A DNA stretch of 64,000 bases from an uncultured Lachnospiraceae bacterium (lineage in GTDB: Bacteria > Bacillota > Clostridia > Lachnospirales > Lachnospiraceae), in the NCBI GenBank assembly GCA_910583895.1, contig CAJTYJ010000017.1, forward strand, positions 1-64,000. Reading direction: 5' to 3'. Of this stretch, positions 60,938-64,000 are shown piece after piece. Numbering within the stretch: position 1 is the stretch's first letter; the number at the start of each line of letters is the position of its first letter. A program made the position numbers and the translations under genes. The notes below the pieces were generated by a model, which saw only the letters and a program-made list of their open reading frames with translations, had not been told where the DNA came from and did no database searches.

Positions 60938-62541
60938 TACTCCATCCCCCCTTCATCTGGAATGTCATAATTGAACCATATCCATTCAGAGGCTATATCA
61001 CGTTCTTCCTGTCTCTGGCTGCTCTTTACTATTTTTATTAACTCCCGACTTTTCCAGCCATAAGGCAGTAAATATTTATCATACAGGTCGTCTTTATCTG
61101 CGTGGTATCCAGACAGGAGAATGCGGCACTTTGCATTTTGAATTGTCTCCAGCATTCTCACATGGTCGATATATTTCATTTCTTTAAAATATACCTTGTC
61201 TGCGCCCTCACCTCTTAATGAATGTAAATATGGAGGGTCAAGGTACATTTGAACATCTGGGTTGTCTGCCGCCTCCTTCATAATATCCAGTGCGTTTTTG
61301 TTATAAACCTGGACACCCTGCAAACGTTTATATACCTGTTGCAGATTCTTCCTTATCTTTATCTGGTATGATTTCGTATCATATTCCCCGTTGCTCAACT
61401 GTTTTCTTGTGTTGTTATAACTCTGGCTGATTAGCAGAAAGGCCAGCAGAGCTTTGTCTATATCGTTAATCCTTTTGAAATTTTGTTTTTGATGTTCAAC
61501 GGCCATTTTGAATATCTCTTGAGTATACGGCAGTCGAAATATTTTTTCTAAAAGTTCTTTTCCCATCTCCCTGTCTGCCAGAACCTTATACAGGTTAGCA
61601 ACCGCCGGATCAAAATCATTGACAATCTCTGTTTCACTGCGGCCACGGTTCAACAGGGTTGCACCGGAACCTATAAATGGTTCTATGTATATCTTTGACT
61701 GCGGCATGAGTGCATTCAGTATGCCGTGCATTCTGTTTTTACCCCCATAATATCCAAAAAATGTAGTTTTTGAATTATTATCTTTTTCATTTGTCCCTGT
61801 ATTTTCTGGTATCTCTATATCTAACGGCGGTAGTACTATCTCTATATCTTGATTTATGTCCGCCACGGTGCCCTCTGGTAATCTGACAGCATAGTATTTT
61901 CCATTGACCTCTCCAAAATGCAGGCGTTTATCATAGGCTCTGCCCTTATCAGTTATCAGTTTCCCCAACATTTTCAGCAGCCCCAGTATCTCTTTTCTGG
62001 TATATCCCACTTGCAGTTTCTTTGAAAATTCACCAAAGAAAGTAGTACGGATATATCCGACATTATCTTTTATAAAAACGAATGCTTTTGGATTGTTCTC
62101 TATTCTTTCTGAACAGATATGGATTCTATTAACCACCTCATCATAAACCCCCTCTGGGGATTCATCTGCACCCATAAGGACGGGTTCTTTTGTCTTTTTC
62201 AAAATTTCGATAATCTTTTCTTTGATTTCTTCAATTTCTTTTTCATCAAGTTCATTAAATCCCGGCAGTTCTTCGAGGAAGCCCAATGTTCCTTTCCTGT
62301 TATTCAGTCTGCTCATTTGTACGCTTTCCTGTGGATATAATTCCCCTTGTGGAGTCTGCAAATAAACTATCGCAAACTGCCTTAAATTTTTTTGCAGACT
62401 CCCAACACCGCAGAGCAGCTTGTATCCTTCCTCTGTCTCTTTCAGCAGGTGCAGATTTTCAAGGAACGAATTTTTATCGTTTGTATCTTGCTTTTTTTCT
62501 TCATCTATGGTATAATTATTGTTGTAAGCGTAATCGAACAT
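60937..62541 (-). CDS. D12-class DNA adenine methyltransferase with N-terminal extension
   Basis: 534-residue protein. The C-terminal half (about 258-534) is a Dam-like N6-adenine methyltransferase with YGGK (265-268), the SAM motif PFIGSGAT (288-295) and catalytic DPPY (435-438). The first ~255 residues are an extra region I do not recognise, with Glu/Lys-rich helices around 95-120. Dam-type enzymes are usually about 270-300 residues. No restriction enzyme is adjacent. GAGGAGG precedes the ATG. It heads a methyltransferase-xis unit in the integrative element. Confidence 0.88.
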   Translation of the reverse strand: MFDYAYNNNYTIDEEKKQDTNDKNSFLENLHLLKETEEGYKLLCGVGSLQKNLRQFAIVYLQTPQGELYPQESVQMSRLNNRKGTLGFLEELPGFNELDEKEIEEIKEKIIEILKKTKEPVLMGADESPEGVYDEVVNRIHICSERIENNPKAFVFIKDNVGYIRTTFFGEFSKKLQVGYTRKEILGLLKMLGKLITDKGRAYDKRLHFGEVNGKYYAVRLPEGTVADINQDIEIVLPPLDIEIPENTGTNEKDNNSKTTFFGYYGGKNRMHGILNALMPQSKIYIEPFIGSGATLLNRGRSETEIVNDFDPAVANLYKVLADREMGKELLEKIFRLPYTQEIFKMAVEHQKQNFKRINDIDKALLAFLLISQSYNNTRKQLSNGEYDTKSYQIKIRKNLQQVYKRLQGVQVYNKNALDIMKEAADNPDVQMYLDPPYLHSLRGEGADKVYFKEMKYIDHVRMLETIQNAKCRILLSGYHADKDDLYDKYLLPYGWKSRELIKIVKSSQRQEERDIASEWIWFNYDIPDEGGME

Positions 62542-62662
62542 ATGTTTACCTCCTCATCATTTTTGATTACACTCACAAATCACAGTACGTTGGTTATCGT
62601 GGTATGCACATCCCAAAAAGGACAGTATATCTCCCTTTACTGGACGTGTATGAACTCTCAAC

Positions 62663-62730
62663 AATGTATAATTAAAATAGCTGTCACGTCTGACAGCCAC
62701 CCAATGTATACATATAGAAACTAATGTATA
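62663..62730 (+). repeat. Three phased AATGTATA repeats
   Basis: Exact AATGTATA copies start at 62663, 62703 and 62723, spaced 40 and 20 bp, that is, whole helical turns. They lie 120-190 bp upstream of the methyltransferase gene and flank the inverted repeat at 62680-62697. Confidence 0.5.
62680..62697. promoter_or_regulatory. Inverted repeat upstream of the methyltransferase
   Basis: Perfect 7-bp arms GCTGTCA/TGACAGC with a 4-bp centre, a plausible repressor site or small hairpin in the leader. Confidence 0.45.
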
Positions 62731-63469
62731 CTTTTCTTTTTTGAAATTTCCCCTATATTAAAAAATATTTGAAAATCCCCACGTATCATAATGGTTGAAT
62801 ACTATTTACCTTGTAAAAATCGTACTTGCAGTATCATTTTTCCAGCCAGATAAAATTTTGTTATAATAAAAATTTATCAGCTGCGTGTGATTCACAACTA
62901 TCATTGTACTTTTCTTTATCACTTGAATTTATTGCTGCCGTTATGCTGGCTCGGTCTGCAACCTATGTGTTACATTTTGTTTTCTGTATTTCATAACAAG
63001 TATGCACTTTATATATTGAAGTCAAAAAAGTGATGCGTCTATCATTGTCATTCGGAACAACCCTTTTTTCTGTTCAGAAATTTGTACCAGATTTCCAAAT
63101 CTACAATTTAATAAAATTTTATCAATGCACCCGTTTAAAGACATTCCATCCTTTTCTTTTCCCCAAACTCTTTGAAATCTTTATAAAATCAACTCTTTTT
63201 AAAATATTTTCTTTTCCCAGACCTTATTGAAAACTTACAATTCAAGGAATATTAACCAGAATCAATATACTATATTATAGAAACTTCAAAATTTTATATA
63301 AATCAGAAATACAAACTTGAGAAATCTGGATTGTATGCCCTGTCTGTATCTGTAACCGCTTTTCTGTTTTACTGTCTGCAAAGACTTTTAAACCTGTCTG
63401 TCGGAACTTTTCAATTTATCTTCCTGTTTTACTGCTCCTTAGTTGTATCAAAATAAATACACAAAAAAA

Positions 63470-63494
63470 GACAGCCACTTGATAAGCAGCTGTC
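63470..63494 (-). terminator. Terminator after the small element genes
   Basis: GACAGC pairs with GCTGTC and, on the minus strand, is followed by seven T. It lies 9 nt after the stop of the 64-residue gene. Confidence 0.75.
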
Positions 63495-63502
63495 CCTTTA
63501 TC

Positions 63503-63697
63503 TTATATACTTTTGTTTAATCTTTTTCGATATGCAGTACATAACACATCCGCCAGTTCCACATTGTCCCCTAACTGACTGTCATTAGGACACTCAACCA
63601 GAGCAACCTGTCTGCTCTCACCAGTAGCAGGCACACACACATAGATTGCTATTAAATTGTTGCTTATCTTATGTACGATTCGGAAATTCTTTGCCAT
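63503..63697 (-). CDS. Small hypothetical protein of the integrative element
   Basis: 64 residues, starting MAKNFRIVHKISNNLIAIYV from the ATG at 63697, which is nine bases after GGGGG. It is not recognised. The pattern suggests a small mixed alpha/beta protein without membrane segments or signal peptide. It follows another tiny gene by 14 bp and ends at a clear terminator, which supports real expression. Confidence 0.6.
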   Translation of the reverse strand: MAKNFRIVHKISNNLIAIYVCVPATGESRQVALVECPNDSQLGDNVELADVLCTAYRKRLNKSI

Positions 63698-63711
63698 TCT
63701 ACAGTACCCCC

Positions 63712-63888
63712 TTACTCCATACCACATTGCTCCGCTTGTATTTTCTTATATTCTGTATCTACTGCCTGCAGCAGTCTGTTTACCTGCTGTATATCAATTT
63801 CTTTTGTGACTACTGTTAACTGGTATACAAATGATTTCCCTTTTTCTCCAACCTCAAAACCAGTTTTAAAAGTATGCGTTTTCTTCAT
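63712..63888 (-). CDS. Very small hypothetical protein of the integrative element
   Basis: 58 residues beginning MKKTHTFKTGFEVGEKGKSF, then a helix-like region (IDIQQVNRLLQAVDTEYKKI). AAAGGG precedes the ATG at 63888. Not recognised. Together with the next gene it forms a two-gene unit ending at the terminator at 63470-63494. Upstream sequence continues beyond the window. Confidence 0.55.
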   Translation of the reverse strand: MKKTHTFKTGFEVGEKGKSFVYQLTVVTKEIDIQQVNRLLQAVDTEYKKIQAEQCGME

Positions 63889-64000
63889 TTTTTTCCCTTT
63901 CTAATTTTTTTAACTACACCCCCTTATCCATCTAATGTACTTATACACGATTCAATGAGATTTTCTGTTGATGAAAAGTTATATATCAATCCCCCTTTCT

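Larger units (their letters stand above)
62542..63502. other. Gene-poor AT-rich region of the integrative element
   Basis: About 960 bp with only the methyltransferase upstream region (to about 62740) and a terminator (63470-63494). A 201-nt open frame at 63030-63230 on the plus strand has a composition unlike a real protein and no ribosome binding site. Nothing else could be supported; it may hold a control region, an origin or decayed genes. Confidence 0.5.

Noticed and set aside
63030..63230. 66-residue plus-strand open frame in the element
   Set aside because: Phe/Leu-rich composition expected from AT-rich DNA, no ribosome binding site, no neighbours in operon.
1..64000. CRISPR arrays, tRNA and rRNA genes, insertion sequences
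   Set aside because: No regularly spaced repeats with spacers, no cloverleaf or rRNA-like sequence, and no transposase motifs were found; the only mobile signature is the Tn916-type int/xis end.

Overview
This is a chromosomal segment of an anaerobic, spore-forming Firmicute, most likely a Lachnospiraceae (Clostridium cluster XIVa) species. The evidence is the gene order nusB-xseA-xseB-ispA-tlyA-nadK-argR-recN-spoIVB, an rbsRKDACB ribose operon, many sigma-A type promoters (TTGACA-17-TATAAT), GGAGG ribosome binding sites, and a Tn916-type integrase/excisionase pair. No rRNA, tRNA or CRISPR array was seen.

Layout. 0.26-2 kb: an OmpR-type two-component system, convergent with glgB. 4-10.5 kb: minus-strand housekeeping genes (Gx-type membrane protein, TerD, rhomboid protease, MATE pump, Xaa-Pro and M18 aminopeptidases). 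10.8-16.3 kb: two ABC importers (a TrpXYZ-like set and a polar amino acid set). 16.5-22.2 kb: a sugar catabolic operon (fucose/arabinose isomerase-like, FGGY kinase, class II aldolase, aldose-epimerase-like) with two tandem RNA hairpins inside. 22.4-31.9 kb: peptidase S51, then the long conserved asp23/nusB...spoIVB block, in which the usual dxs position holds only a degenerate C-terminal DXS-like domain. 32-33.7 kb: prfC. 33.9-40 kb: the ribose operon with a consensus promoter, a perfect LacI-type operator and operator-like sites inside rbsR and rbsD. 40.2-46.6 kb: nitroreductase, moaC, carAB and an orotate-phosphoribosyltransferase-like gene. 46.8-51.3 kb: a DUF2284 gene and the plus-strand biotin operon bioY-bioB-bioD-bioA behind a BirA-type operator. 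51.4-59.2 kb: UPF0303 protein, phospho-sugar mutase, second MATE pump, YhaN/YhaO-like DNA repair pair and a low-molecular-weight phosphatase.

From about 59.2 kb to the window end the sequence becomes AT-rich and carries the integrase end of a Tn916-family integrative element: int, xis, a large DNA adenine methyltransferase whose stop overlaps the xis start, a ~960 bp gene-poor stretch and two very small genes. The other end of the element is outside the window.

The most notable unexplained structures are two dispersed repeat families, the wobble-supported tandem hairpins in the sugar operon, a 42-bp near-perfect palindrome upstream of the ribose promoter, a carAB promoter whose -35 box sits in the loop of a terminator hairpin, the DXS remnant, and the methyltransferase-xis coupling with phased upstream repeats. 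Gene functions were assigned by reading motifs, not by database search.
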